Positions 16,871 to 26,401 are shown, counted from the first letter of the stretch. The stretch: DNA of 35,449 bases from Calditrichota bacterium (GCA_018644935.1 JABGPL010000043.1:1-35449), one strand, 5' to 3'. A program made the numbers and translations. Notes: generated from the letters alone by a model not told the origin.

Positions 16871-16912
16871 GAGATGGGAATGCATATTTATTGTATTCCC
16901 ATCTCGCTTTTT
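16871..16912 (+). terminator. Rho-independent terminator after asnS
   Basis: An 11-base-pair stem, GAGATGGGAAT (16871-16881) with ATTCCCATCTC (16895-16905), extended by three weaker pairs, is followed by GCTTTTT. It fits the end of the gpsA-asnS unit and precedes the convergent sensor gene. Confidence 0.85.
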
Positions 16913-16969
16913 GCACTTTTGTTTCCAATCACGTTAAGCTACTCTCCTAATTTGAAACACAAATTCATC

Positions 16970-18736
16970 TTAATCGTTTGGAGCGTATCCCGGAAAATGT
17001 TCTTTGATGCAATTCGGGCAGATCCCATGTGTGAAGTCTGCATCAGAATGATCTGAAATATATTGTTCAATCTGATTCCAATAACCCGTATCGTCACGGA
17101 TTTTCTTACAGTATGAACAGATCGGCAGGATTCCCCTCAACATTTTGATTTCTGAACTGGCGTTCTGAAGGTCTAATATTAGCTGCTCACGTTCCTTCTC
17201 AACCTTTTTCTGTTCGGTTATATCGGTGATAAGCCCCTCGATTAAATCACCTTCTCCCGATATTGAGGGTACAATTTGACCTTGATCCCAAACCCATTTA
17301 ACAGTACCGTTATGACTTTTAATCCGGTAGAATGCCGTGAATGGGCTGGATTTTGTCAGAGCAGTTGTCAACTGTTTTGTTACCTGCTTTTTATCTTCAG
17401 TTAAAATCAAATCAGAAAATGGAACGTTTCGACTATTGATTAGATCATCAATGGGATAACCTGTCAATTGCTGACATCCCTGGCTGAGGAACAACATTTC
17501 ACGGTTCACGTTATTCGTACAACGATAAGCAATCCCAGGCAAGTTGCTCATTAGTACATTAAGATGCATTTCGCTGGCAATAAGGTCTTTTTCTGTTTCC
17601 TTGCGCTTGGTCATCTCTCGTTTGAGAGTCCGGTTCAGGTGATAAAAATAACCCCCAATGACCATCACCAGAAGGGCGATCAGGATTGAGATTGCAAGTC
17701 CATAATATAGTCTTGTCAGATCAGGATCCGGATTCCGATCGTAAATGAATCCCTCAAGCGAAAAATCGGCAGGGATCGCATGCATCTGAATATATGTGTT
17801 GGCAATGTGCTGCCAGCGACCGGGATTCATGTAACCGATTTCAATTACATCCATCATCATCAACTGCGCGGATCTTTCAGCTTCAAAAATCAGGTGCTCG
17901 CGGGAGTGACGCTTGCTGTATTTGGATAAAATCAGATCAATAATCTCTTCCTGATGAGTCATGGCATATTGCCAACCTTTCAGAGTTGCATCATGAAAGG
18001 CTGCGACACGTTCTGGATGATTCTTGATCTGGTCCTCAGTTGTATACAACACATCACCGTAAAAATCAATACCACCGGAGCGAGGAGTAAAGATATTGTA
18101 ATCGATATTCTCTTTGAAAAGCATATATGGTTCATCAGTTGAGTATGCAGACATTGCATCGACGGTGCCATTGATCAGTTGTATTGTGTTGTAACTGTGA
18201 GGCTCAATGATTAGATTATCCGCTGGAATTCCCTCATTTTCCAAATATGCCAGCAATTCCTCGGCATGAGCTTCAAGAGCAATTCGTTTACCCGACAGTT
18301 CATGGATGTTTCGAATTCCAGTGAGTTTTGGAGTCAGGAAAACCAAAGGTGAGTGTTGAAAGATAGCCGCCATCGCAACAACCGGGTGTCCCTCAGAGCG
18401 GAGCAGGACCAGATCCGACATAGCGGTTCCGAATTCTGCTTTTCCCTGAATTACTGATTTATAAGATTCCTTGCCATCAACTGCTTCCAGAATTGTGACA
18501 TCTAAGCCGGCTTCTTTGTAAAATCCTTTTTCAACAGCTGCATAGTAGCCAGCAAACTGAAACTGGTGTTTCCATTTCAGGGCAAGAGAGACTTGGTCCA
18601 GGTCAGTTTTTACTGGTGTTGTGGTTGCAATAGTTTGAGAAAACAGGATGAGTATGGCAAGCAGCATCCACAAAGTGGGTTGAAAGGAATTGTAAATCAA
18701 TTTGTGTAACTTAAGTACTACAGCAGGAAACATCAT
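16970..18736 (-). CDS. Membrane sensor: THI5/NMT1-like substrate-binding domain, PAS domain and C-terminal CxxC motifs
   Basis: About 588 residues. In order (numbering from an upstream TTG at 18742): signal-anchor helix at about 25-40, a THI5/NMT1-type periplasmic binding domain at about 50-290 (ALKWKHQFQFAGYYAAVEKG is characteristic), a second transmembrane helix at about 346-368, a short coiled linker, a PAS domain at about 392-510 (ending VEGLITDITEQKK-like), a coiled coil, and a C-terminal module with C542-x2-C545 and C575-x2-C578 that may bind metal. No kinase, GGDEF or HTH domain is present, so its output is unclear. I chose the ATG at 18736, which has AGGA 9 bases upstream. It is convergent with asnS; no partner gene is visible. 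Confidence 0.85.
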   Translation of the reverse strand: MMFPAVVLKLHKLIYNSFQPTLWMLLAILILFSQTIATTTPVKTDLDQVSLALKWKHQFQFAGYYAAVEKGFYKEAGLDVTILEAVDGKESYKSVIQGKAEFGTAMSDLVLLRSEGHPVVAMAAIFQHSPLVFLTPKLTGIRNIHELSGKRIALEAHAEELLAYLENEGIPADNLIIEPHSYNTIQLINGTVDAMSAYSTDEPYMLFKENIDYNIFTPRSGGIDFYGDVLYTTEDQIKNHPERVAAFHDATLKGWQYAMTHQEEIIDLILSKYSKRHSREHLIFEAERSAQLMMMDVIEIGYMNPGRWQHIANTYIQMHAIPADFSLEGFIYDRNPDPDLTRLYYGLAISILIALLVMVIGGYFYHLNRTLKREMTKRKETEKDLIASEMHLNVLMSNLPGIAYRCTNNVNREMLFLSQGCQQLTGYPIDDLINSRNVPFSDLILTEDKKQVTKQLTTALTKSSPFTAFYRIKSHNGTVKWVWDQGQIVPSISGEGDLIEGLITDITEQKKVEKEREQLILDLQNASSEIKMLRGILPICSYCKKIRDDTGYWNQIEQYISDHSDADFTHGICPNCIKEHFPGYAPND

Positions 18737-18862
18737 AATCAAATTTCCTGTTGGTTAATTGCGGATATTTCGTTTTGCATCAATGTGTGAACCGTTTCGT
18801 TTGAATTGGATTTATCAATCCAGGTTTGATCAGGTTGGTAAAAGGAATTTGCAAGCTACTAA

Positions 18863-20101
18863 TCATTCCTCTTCGGCAGGATATTGGAATGAACAATCAA
18901 CCGATACCTTCAGCATAACTCCTTCTCCAGAAGTGATGACTATCTCCTCGCCGAAGTTAAATTCGGGGATATAGAATTGGCCTCTGCCATTTTTAAGGAT
19001 AAGGAGTTGATCTCTTTCGACTAATTCCGTTACAGCATTTCCAAAGGTAACCTCGTAGTCAGGGTAATATCCGATCATATTCCACCCCATATCCAGATTT
19101 ATACGGCGGTTGAAAGGGATTTGAATACCGACGATGTTTAGCTCGGTTTCCTCACTTACTTTAATGAGGTAGCCCTTTGGAGTTTCCCAGTGTGGAATAC
19201 CCCAAAAATTAAATGGAGGTGCGCAGAATCGACCAGCATCATCCTTAATAATAAGTACCTGCTCAACAATATCGCTCAGAATTAGTTGCATATCAGGACC
19301 TTCATCATCAACAAAATCAAGGGAAAAATCAACATTCGATGATATCATACTCCAACCTCCTCGAAGCTGGATTACTCGATCGACAAATCTCGGGATGTCC
19401 AATGATAAAAAGATCGGAATTTCAAGAGCATCATTTTCTGGATCATTTGAGTTGATGGTGATTGAAGTCTCGTAGTCGCCATTGTCTGGCCAATTATCAC
19501 CAAATGTCAGAAGTATTTCAAGTTCGCCCCCCTCAGCAATTCTGAATTCGTCGGGCTCGACAGCCAGCCAAGGTAGATTTGGAATTTCAATCTCGCCGAC
19601 GAGAGCTTCATTGCCTATATTTCCGATTATTAAAGGCTCTTCAACCTGCCCGTTATCATCTTCGACTGCAACTCTAAATTCCACTGGATCTATGGTTATT
19701 TCGGGTTGAAAATCCTCTTCAATACCGGTTCCATTCAGGGTAACAGGACCAACTCGTGAGAGCCATATTCCGAGTGCGAGTGTACCGCCTAATTCTCTTC
19801 TGAAATCCCCAGCCTGTTGGGGAGCAAATGTTAGAGCTACAGCACCGATATCTCCGGGTTGCACTATTAGATTTCCGTTATCAATTGAATATGGAGCCGC
19901 CGGCTGATTGAGCATTAGCTGGCATTGCATATTTCCGTTGTTGGTCACAGTAATCATGATAACACTTTCTTCACCAACGGGAGTATCAGGGAAATTAATC
20001 GCTCGATTTGGTTCGAGAGGCGGTTCAATCAAAACCTGTCCAAAGAGTAGAGCAGGGATAAGTACAAAAACCAACAAAAAGATACTTTTGTGGAGAGTCA
20101 T
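18863..20101 (-). CDS. Secreted protein with Hydin-like Ig domains and duplicated GW-MI modules (copy B)
   Basis: About 412 residues: a signal peptide (LHKSIFLLVFVLIPALLFGQ), then two ASH/Hydin-like beta-sandwich domains (the first at about 36-125 with FPDTPVGEESVIMITVTNNG, the second to about 240 with TSITINSNDPEN). The C-terminal third is a two-fold repeat: each half starts with GW(S/N)MI and later has LIxKxxxGxFxxPxFNF and GYLIKV or GVMLKV. It lacks a T9SS sorting domain. The start at 20101 has GAGG 6 bases upstream, and the next gene upstream has the same arrangement, so an ATG at 20119 is less likely. Tandem paralog of 20165-21406. The function is unknown; a cell-surface or envelope role is inferred. 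Confidence 0.8.
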   Translation of the reverse strand: MTLHKSIFLLVFVLIPALLFGQVLIEPPLEPNRAINFPDTPVGEESVIMITVTNNGNMQCQLMLNQPAAPYSIDNGNLIVQPGDIGAVALTFAPQQAGDFRRELGGTLALGIWLSRVGPVTLNGTGIEEDFQPEITIDPVEFRVAVEDDNGQVEEPLIIGNIGNEALVGEIEIPNLPWLAVEPDEFRIAEGGELEILLTFGDNWPDNGDYETSITINSNDPENDALEIPIFLSLDIPRFVDRVIQLRGGWSMISSNVDFSLDFVDDEGPDMQLILSDIVEQVLIIKDDAGRFCAPPFNFWGIPHWETPKGYLIKVSEETELNIVGIQIPFNRRINLDMGWNMIGYYPDYEVTFGNAVTELVERDQLLILKNGRGQFYIPEFNFGEEIVITSGEGVMLKVSVDCSFQYPAEEE

Positions 20102-20164
20102 CATTTGCCTCAATTTCATGTTTGTTAGAAACCCTTAAATGTCGATCGGGAAGACACCAATTTA

Positions 20165-21406
20165 TCAGTCTGGGTCCGGAGGGTATTCTAATATACAATC
20201 TTCTCTTACCTTTACCATAATTCCCTCGCCAGGACCCATGAAGAATTGCCAACCAAATCCGAATTCGGGATTATAAAACTGCCCAAATTGGTTTTTTGCG
20301 ATTATTAACTGATCCCGCTCTACTAAATCGACGAAAACATCAAGATATTGAAGCCTATAATTCGGATAGTAGGCGATCATATTCCAGCCATTGTTAAGCT
20401 CGATTCTTCGGTCAAAAGGGATCGGCAATCCGCTTATTGCAAGCTCAGTCTCCTCGGTAGTTTTAAGGAGGTATCCCTTTGGTGTCTCCCATTGCTGCAA
20501 GCCCCAGAAGTTGAAAGGGGGAGCAGAGAAGCCACCAGTTGCATCCTTTATGATCAATACCTGCTCAACGATATCATTCAAAATCAATCGCATATCCGGA
20601 CCTTCATCATCTATGAAGTCAGGGGCAAAATCGACATTTGATGAGATCATATTCCATCCAGGTCGAAGTTGGAGTTCTCTATCGACATATTGGGGAATTT
20701 CCACTGTTAAAAGAATCGGGACTTCAAAGGATCGATTTTCGGGGTCATTTGAGTTTATGGTGATTGAAGTTTCGTAGTCACCGTTTTCGGGCCAGTCATC
20801 ACCTAAGGTGAGTGCGACACGCAGTACATCTCCATCATCAATTCTGAATTCGTCGGGATCAACCATTAGCCATGCGACATCCGGGATATCGATTTCCCCA
20901 ACCAACACTTCATTACCGACATTATCAATGGTCAATCTCTCCACGACCTCTCCGTCATCTTCTTCGATGAGTATCCGAAAGTTCTCTGGGTTGATTTCGA
21001 TTTGCGGTTGAGGTTCGTCCTCTTCAATGCCGGTTCCATTCAGTGTAGCGGGACCAATTTGCTGCAACATCATTCCGATGGCGATAATGCCGGTCAATTG
21101 TGCTCTGAAGTCCCGAGCTTCCTGTGGGGCAAATATCATTGTAAAGGCTCCCAAATCCCCCGGATTGAGACGGATCTGACCGGGCTCAACTATAAAAGGT
21201 TCACCAGGTGCATTGAGCCTGACCTGACAAGCGGCGTTTCCATTGTTAGTCACATTGAGCATGATAACGCTCTCCGCACCGACAGGAGTATCCGGGAAAA
21301 ATATTGGTTGATTTCTACCGAGTGGAGGTTCAAAGATGACCTGTCCCAAAAGTACCAAAGGGGTAATTAGCAGGATTATCAAAATTGCAAAATCACGAGT
21401 AAACAT
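20165..21406 (-). CDS. Secreted protein with Hydin-like Ig domains and duplicated GW-MI modules (copy A)
   Basis: About 413 residues, colinear with the downstream gene along its whole length. Strongly shared blocks include FPDTPVGAESVIMLNVTNNG, TSITINSNDPEN, WNMISSNVDF, FVDDEGPDM or FIDDEGPDM, IVEQVLIIKD, APPFNFWG, ETPKGYL and LVERDQL. The mature protein is acidic. Start: the ATG at 21406 follows GAGGTGG at a proper distance, while the ATG at 21418 has none. The two genes are 63 bases apart and clearly arose by tandem duplication, then diverged unevenly: cores and loops differ, and the FNF and GW-MI blocks are kept. Function unknown. Confidence 0.8.
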   Translation of the reverse strand: MFTRDFAILIILLITPLVLLGQVIFEPPLGRNQPIFFPDTPVGAESVIMLNVTNNGNAACQVRLNAPGEPFIVEPGQIRLNPGDLGAFTMIFAPQEARDFRAQLTGIIAIGMMLQQIGPATLNGTGIEEDEPQPQIEINPENFRILIEEDDGEVVERLTIDNVGNEVLVGEIDIPDVAWLMVDPDEFRIDDGDVLRVALTLGDDWPENGDYETSITINSNDPENRSFEVPILLTVEIPQYVDRELQLRPGWNMISSNVDFAPDFIDDEGPDMRLILNDIVEQVLIIKDATGGFSAPPFNFWGLQQWETPKGYLLKTTEETELAISGLPIPFDRRIELNNGWNMIAYYPNYRLQYLDVFVDLVERDQLIIAKNQFGQFYNPEFGFGWQFFMGPGEGIMVKVREDCILEYPPDPD

Positions 21407-21541
21407 CGTCCACCTCATCTAAACACAGGTTGGAAAGTATCGGAATGAATTTCCATGGGAGTTTGAAATATGCCCCTCAATGGATTCATAAATATAGAAA
21501 AATCAACTTCTCAAATCAAGAGATGATCAATAGAGATCTAT

Positions 21542-22060
21542 CTAATCTTCAGTATCAACCATTCCCCATAAATCAATTCGGACCCCGTTTGGGGATCTGA
21601 AAAATCCAGTAAACAATGGCGACCCAACCTCGTCAAAATGCGTGGGTTTCTTTTCAAATACAATTCCTCGATTTTCGAGTTTAGCTGCTGTCCCGAGAAT
21701 ATCATCAATCATGAACTGGATCCGGATTGAATCAGGGGGAGTTGTCTTGTTTTCAGTTGTTGAGCAGGCAATTGAAAAATAGAACGCACGGTCAGGACTG
21801 GTGAACATTGCATAACATTTATCGAATGCGTTTGGGGGAAATCCGAGGATATCAATAAAAAAGCCTACTTCAGAGACAAAATCATCAACGAAGTACTCTA
21901 TGCACTGTTTCCAGCAATCACCCCATTTAAAAGGATAATCGTGTGCCGGCTTATTCCACAATCGTTCCCAATCCTCAGGTGTTTTAGCTTCGGCAGCAAT
22001 TTTTAGGCGAGCTTCACCTAGAGATTTACACTTGTTTGTCAAACTAGTTTTATCTGGCAT
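21542..22060 (-). CDS. VOC (glyoxalase/bleomycin-resistance-like) family protein
   Basis: 172 residues. The C-terminal 110 residues show the vicinal-oxygen-chelate layout: ECIEYFVDDF-like opening (CIEYFVDDFVSEVGFFIDILGF), the central FYFSIACS strand, and the closing GVRIDLWG strand after FFRSPNG. VOC proteins include metal-dependent lyases, dioxygenases and binding proteins, and the reaction cannot be inferred. The N-terminal 50 residues (KCKSLGEARLKIAAEAKTPEDW) are helical and not part of the VOC fold. GGGATAAG precedes the ATG. It is 26 bases after ybjQ on the same strand and may be cotranscribed with it. Confidence 0.7.
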   Translation of the reverse strand: MPDKTSLTNKCKSLGEARLKIAAEAKTPEDWERLWNKPAHDYPFKWGDCWKQCIEYFVDDFVSEVGFFIDILGFPPNAFDKCYAMFTSPDRAFYFSIACSTTENKTTPPDSIRIQFMIDDILGTAAKLENRGIVFEKKPTHFDEVGSPLFTGFFRSPNGVRIDLWGMVDTED

Positions 22061-22085
22061 GTCTTATCCCGTTTTTAAGGAATAA

Positions 22086-22415
22086 TTAATCATCAATTTT
22101 TACAGCGGTTCCGGTAGCACTGACCATAAGCATATTTCCACCACCACTGATCCCGATTGTCTCGTAGTCTAAGTCAACACCAATGATAGCGTTGCAACCG
22201 AGTCTATATGCTTCGCCAGTCATCGTATCCATTGCGATGTTACGAGCGTTCTTTAGCTCATTTTCATAGGCTGAAGATCTACCACCTACGATATCACGAA
22301 TTCCGGCGAAAAAGTCTTTGAAAATATTTGCTCCAAGTATCGCTTCACCGGTGACAAGACCGTGATAGGATTTTATGTTTTTTCCCTCGATATTCGGTGT
22401 TGTTGTAATCAGCAT
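22086..22415 (-). CDS. ybjQ: YbjQ family (UPF0145) protein
   Basis: 109 residues, matching the family's length and its pattern: [20 protein letters not shown] at the N-terminus, [20 protein letters not shown] in the middle, then [20 protein letters not shown] and [10 protein letters not shown], ending MVSATGTAV. The family is a pentameric conserved bacterial protein sometimes annotated as heavy-metal-binding; its function is not established. AGAGGG lies 7 bases before the ATG. It stands divergent from the nuo operon, with 334 bases between. Confidence 0.92.
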   Translation of the reverse strand: MLITTTPNIEGKNIKSYHGLVTGEAILGANIFKDFFAGIRDIVGGRSSAYENELKNARNIAMDTMTGEAYRLGCNAIIGVDLDYETIGISGGGNMLMVSATGTAVKIDD

Positions 22416-22749
22416 TTAAAAACCCTCTTTATTTTTAAACTATCCTTTAATTTAGGCAGAGTATTGGATAATCGCAATAGCAATTCTGTAAGATATTTTT
22501 TATCGTCTCTGTAAATAAATAGGAGAATAACTATACAGGGAGGCAAGAAAATGGAAGTATGAGGAAAAAAGATTATTCACCGGCTCAGTAGTTCGATTAT
22601 TTCTTGCAATGGGATTGTGAAAGGTATATTTTTATCTCTCTTAGTGCATAGAGAGCAATTTAAGTTTAACGAGACATTCTTGATTAAAGTTTGACCGCTC
22701 TAAACTAAGTTATTCAAAGTTACCTTTTGGAAACAATAATGGAGGCGTT
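22416..22749 (+). promoter_or_regulatory. Gene-free leader region of the nuo operon
   Basis: 334 AT-rich bases between ybjQ and nuoA, expected to hold both divergent promoters. I see only weak candidates, for example TTGGAT (22464) and TAAGAT (22489) with a 19-base spacer, and TTGACC (22691) with TATTCA 14 bases on. A three-codon open frame (ATG at 22551, stop TGA at 22560-22562) follows an excellent ribosome site, GGGAGG, but may be chance. No riboswitch or palindromic repeat of the type seen elsewhere was recognised. Confidence 0.4.
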
Positions 22750-23151
22750 GTGTCGTTTGCGCCTGTTTTAGTATTCTTTTTAGGTGGTATCGGGTTAGTT
22801 GCAGCAGCACTTATCGCTGCATGGGTCATTGCACCCAGTAACCCGGGCAAGCTTAAGAATTCTACATACGAATGTGGAGAGGAACCGGTTGGGTCACCCT
22901 GGGTGAGGTTCAATACCCGGTTTTATGTTGTGGCTCTGATTTTCCTCGTTTTTGATGTTGAAGTCCTGTTTCTGTACCCCTGGGCCATAAACCTTCGTCA
23001 ATTGGGTATGTACGCATGGGTGGATATGGCAGTATTCATTCTAATTCTCGCTGTAGGTCTTGCCTATGTTTGGGGCAAAGGGGATCTTGAATGGATCCGG
23101 CCGAAACATGCGTCAGCTGGAAGTGTTGGAGGGAAAGATGGGATTAATTGA
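22750..23151 (+). CDS. nuoA: NADH-quinone oxidoreductase subunit A
   Basis: Small complex I membrane subunit, 133 residues with three transmembrane helices. The conserved cytosolic loop between helices 1 and 2 is clear ([20 protein letters not shown]), followed by [15 protein letters not shown] in helix 2. The GTG start has GGAGG directly before it (TGGAGGCGTT). It opens the 11-gene nuo operon and overlaps nuoB by 14 bases. Confidence 0.96.
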   Translation: MSFAPVLVFFLGGIGLVAAALIAAWVIAPSNPGKLKNSTYECGEEPVGSPWVRFNTRFYVVALIFLVFDVEVLFLYPWAINLRQLGMYAWVDMAVFILILAVGLAYVWGKGDLEWIRPKHASAGSVGGKDGIN

Positions 23152-23626
23152 AGGTCGGTTTGAACCGAACATCATTGTAACCTCAACAGATGCCATCTTC
23201 AATTGGGCAAGATCCCGGTCAATATGGCCTCTCACATTTGGTCTTGCTTGTTGTGCAATCGAGATGATGGCAACTAACGCGTCCCGATTTGACTTGGACC
23301 GGTTCGGTATTTTCCCGCGACCAACTCCACGGCAATCTGATTGTCTTCTTATCTCCGGCACAGTAACAGCCAAGATGGGTGAGCGGTTGGTTACGCTGTA
23401 TGAACAGATGTCAGAACCGCGTTATGTTATTTCAATGGGCTCCTGTGCAAATTCCGGAGGTCCTTATTGCGATCATGGTTATCATGTGATTAAGGGTGTT
23501 GATCAGATTCTTCCGGTAGATGTTTACATTCCCGGATGTCCGCCCCGACCTGAAGCATTGATCGACGGATTCTTGAAATTGCGTGATCTGATAATGAAAG
23601 AAACCATTGCCAAGCCGTCGGCTTAG
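23138..23626 (+). CDS. nuoB: NADH-quinone oxidoreductase subunit B
   Basis: Peripheral-arm subunit carrying the terminal [4Fe-4S] cluster N2. 162 residues from the ATG at 23138, which has GGAGG at a good distance. Cluster ligands: adjacent C38-C39 (LACCAIEMM), C103 (GSCANSGG) and C134 (PGCPPRPE). A longer frame from 23060 would extend 26 residues into nuoA and is not needed. The true start overlaps nuoA by 14 bases. Confidence 0.97.
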   Translation: MGLIEGRFEPNIIVTSTDAIFNWARSRSIWPLTFGLACCAIEMMATNASRFDLDRFGIFPRPTPRQSDCLLISGTVTAKMGERLVTLYEQMSEPRYVISMGSCANSGGPYCDHGYHVIKGVDQILPVDVYIPGCPPRPEALIDGFLKLRDLIMKETIAKPSA

Positions 23627-23644
23627 GCTGCTGGGAGCTATTTG

Positions 23645-24157
23645 ATGACCATCCCTGAAATTTTTAATATACTACAGGAAAAATTCCCCGAGGCAGAATT
23701 AGTTCTCGAGGAGAATAATCCTGATCCCATAATTCGCGCGAAGTGTGAAGCAATTGCAGACATTTCTCTTTTACTTCGTGATGATCCCGATTTCTCCTTT
23801 GACAGTCTAATGTGCCTTTCCGGGGTAGAAACTGTCGAAGAGTTCCAAACTGTTTACCACCTCTATTCAATGCTGCACAATCACAAGGTAACACTTCGTG
23901 CTGGTGGCACGAAAGAAGAGGAACTGATTGTCCCGACAGTAAGCCATATTTGGCCGACAGCAGATTGGCACGAACGTGAATCATTTGACCTTTTTGGTAT
24001 TAAATACACGGATCATCCGGACCCCCGACGTATACTCCTGCCGGATGACTGGGTGGGATACCCCTTGCGAAAAGATTACGAACCACAGAAGACGTGGCAT
24101 AAAATTCCATTGACAGCGATTGACTACAAAGAAGAAGATAATGGAGACGAGTCATGA
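23645..24157 (+). CDS. nuoC: NADH-quinone oxidoreductase subunit C
   Basis: 30-kDa-type subunit of complex I, 170 residues, separate from NuoD (not the fused NuoCD of Escherichia). The signature is WHERESFDLFGIKYTDHPD, followed by RRILLPDDWVGYPLRKDY. The ATG at 23645 follows GGGAG by 8 bases; a TTG just before it is in frame but unnecessary. It ends overlapping nuoD by four bases. Confidence 0.96.
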   Translation: MTIPEIFNILQEKFPEAELVLEENNPDPIIRAKCEAIADISLLLRDDPDFSFDSLMCLSGVETVEEFQTVYHLYSMLHNHKVTLRAGGTKEEELIVPTVSHIWPTADWHERESFDLFGIKYTDHPDPRRILLPDDWVGYPLRKDYEPQKTWHKIPLTAIDYKEEDNGDES

Positions 24158-25356
24158 GTGAGATCCGAGAGATAGATATTCCGGTTGGCGCGACTCCACA
24201 GAAGATTTCTCAAATGCTTGAGAACTTTGAGGACGTTCATGGTGAGCGGATGGTGGTGCAAATGGGACCACAGCATCCGGCTACTCATGGTGTTCTTCGT
24301 GTTGAGCTTGAGACCGACGGTGAGATGATTATGAAGGCTACCCCTCATATTGGATATCTGCATCGTTGTTTTGAAAAAACTTGTGAGAGTATGACCTGGC
24401 AGCAGGTTGTCGCATATACAGACAGACTTGATTACTGCTCAAGCGCGAACAATAACCTCGGTTATGTTTTAGCTTGCGAGAAGATGTTTGGAATAGAAGT
24501 TTCTGAAAGAGTTCAGACCATTCGCGTTCTCGTTTCAGAACTGAACAGACTTGCCAGTCACTTTATTGCAATTGGGACTTACGGGCTCGATATCGGAGCC
24601 TGGACGCCTTTTCTGTATTTGATTCAGGAACGTGAACATATCCTTGACCTTTTCGACCGTCTGTGTGGTGGACGTCTTCTGCTTAATTACATGCGTATAG
24701 GCGGACTGACACATGACTTACCAGATAACTGGCTTAAAGAAGTACATGAGTACCTGAGTTATATGGAAGGCAAACTTGATGAAGTTAATAGTTTGTTGTC
24801 TTACAACAAGATATTCGTTGAGCGTCTTGCAAATGTGGCAATAATCTCTGAAGATATGTGTATTAAGTATGGTTTGACAGGTCCAAATCTGCGTGGAGCA
24901 GGTAAGAAATGGGATCTACGGAAGAATGAACCATATTGTGGATATGAAACCTATGACTTTGATATTCCGGTTGGAGATGGTGAAGTTGGCACAATCGGCG
25001 ATTGTTGGGACAGATACATTGTTCGTGTCAAGGAATGCGAACAGTCCATGCGAATAATAAAACAGGCTACTGAGAGGCTCGAAAAAATGCCAGGTGATGA
25101 TGTCCTGGCAGCAATTCCGAAGAGTATGACAAAGGTAGCACCTGGTGAAATTTATTTCCGCACAGAACATCCAAAGGGTGAGCTGGGATTCTATATAGTT
25201 TCAAATGGCAAGAAATTCCCCTGGCGACTAAAATGTCGGGCACCTTCATTCAGCTCACTGTCCGTTATGTCTGCGGTATCGCCGGGATTGTTGATAGCTG
25301 ATATGGTGGCACTTATTGGATCGATAGATATAGTCTTGGGTGAGGTGGACCGATGA
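24154..25356 (+). CDS. nuoD: NADH-quinone oxidoreductase subunit D
   Basis: 49-kDa-type subunit, 400 residues, forming the quinone-binding cavity with NuoB. Key stretches: MGPQHPATHGVLRVELETDG, HIGYLHRCFEKTCESMTW, YTDRLDYCSSANNNLGYVLA, and the C-terminal DIVLGEVDR, all standard. The start overlaps nuoC (ATGA), and the stop overlaps nuoH the same way. Confidence 0.97.
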   Translation: MSEIREIDIPVGATPQKISQMLENFEDVHGERMVVQMGPQHPATHGVLRVELETDGEMIMKATPHIGYLHRCFEKTCESMTWQQVVAYTDRLDYCSSANNNLGYVLACEKMFGIEVSERVQTIRVLVSELNRLASHFIAIGTYGLDIGAWTPFLYLIQEREHILDLFDRLCGGRLLLNYMRIGGLTHDLPDNWLKEVHEYLSYMEGKLDEVNSLLSYNKIFVERLANVAIISEDMCIKYGLTGPNLRGAGKKWDLRKNEPYCGYETYDFDIPVGDGEVGTIGDCWDRYIVRVKECEQSMRIIKQATERLEKMPGDDVLAAIPKSMTKVAPGEIYFRTEHPKGELGFYIVSNGKKFPWRLKCRAPSFSSLSVMSAVSPGLLIADMVALIGSIDIVLGEVDR

Positions 25357-26384
25357 CCTGGTTAGATTTATTAATTGCTGTAGCCTGTGTGGCTGGTGTA
25401 CTCGGTTTCATTTCAGTGGTTGCACTGGTTGCAATCTGGACAGAGAGAAAGATATCGGCTCACATCCATGATAGGCTTGGTCCGATGGAAACCGGTGGTT
25501 TTCACGGCTGGGCACAGACAATCGCGGATATGGTGAAACTGCTGCAAAAAGAAGATATTATTCCAGATGCTGCAGATAAACCTCTTTTCAAACTGGCTCC
25601 TTATATCGTATTGTCTGCGACTATTGCATCTTTTGTTGTTTTACCCTTCGGAGCTCACTTAATAGGTACCGACCTGAATATTGGTATTTATTATCTAGTT
25701 GCAATATCTTCGCTCGAGGTCGCTGGAATTCTGATGGCTGGTTGGGCATCCAATAATAAATGGGCGTTGTTCGGTGGTATGAGATCCGCATCGCAGATGA
25801 TCAGCTTCGAGATACCAATCGGGCTGTCACTGCTCATTCCTATTATGATTGTCGGCAGCCTCTCAATGCAGGATCTGGTTGGGGCGCAAGCTGGAGGATT
25901 TTGGAATTGGGGCGTTTTCTCACACTTGCCTTTTGCCATGATTGCCTTTATTGTCTATTTCTGGGCATCACTGGCCGAGGTAAACCGAACGCCGTTTGAT
26001 TTACCGGAAGGTGAATCAGAATTAGTGGCGGGATTCCACGTTGAGTATTCCGGGATGCGGTTTGCCATGTTTTTTCTGGCTGAATTCGCGAATATGTTCC
26101 TCGTTGCCGGGGTGGCGGTTGCATTATTCCTCGGCGGTTGGCATGCGCCATTTTCATTCCTTGAGATATCTGCAGAAAGTAATGTAATCCTGCACAATCT
26201 TGTTGGGTTCTTCTGGTTTGCAAGTAAAGGGATGGTACTGTTATTTATTCAGCAGTGGCTTCGCTGGACATTGCCACGCTTAAGGGTTGATCAATTGATG
26301 CACGTCTGCTGGAAAATTTTCCTGCCGTTCTCTTTTGTGAATGTTTTGATTGTCTCGCTTTGGATTGTGTTGACACAGTCCTGA
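25353..26384 (+). CDS. nuoH: NADH-quinone oxidoreductase subunit H
   Basis: ND1-type membrane subunit, 343 residues with about eight helices, forming the entrance of the quinone channel. Diagnostic stretches are ERKISAHIHDRLGPMETGGF, the NRTPFDLPEGESELVAGFH loop and the SYTM-equivalent VEYSGMRFAMFFLAEFANM. Its TGA is followed by 135 bases with three palindromes before nuoI, the first break in an otherwise overlapping gene order. Confidence 0.97.
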   Translation: MTWLDLLIAVACVAGVLGFISVVALVAIWTERKISAHIHDRLGPMETGGFHGWAQTIADMVKLLQKEDIIPDAADKPLFKLAPYIVLSATIASFVVLPFGAHLIGTDLNIGIYYLVAISSLEVAGILMAGWASNNKWALFGGMRSASQMISFEIPIGLSLLIPIMIVGSLSMQDLVGAQAGGFWNWGVFSHLPFAMIAFIVYFWASLAEVNRTPFDLPEGESELVAGFHVEYSGMRFAMFFLAEFANMFLVAGVAVALFLGGWHAPFSFLEISAESNVILHNLVGFFWFASKGMVLLFIQQWLRWTLPRLRVDQLMHVCWKIFLPFSFVNVLIVSLWIVLTQS

Positions 26385-26401
26385 TGGGATCTGTCGTGTC
26401 G

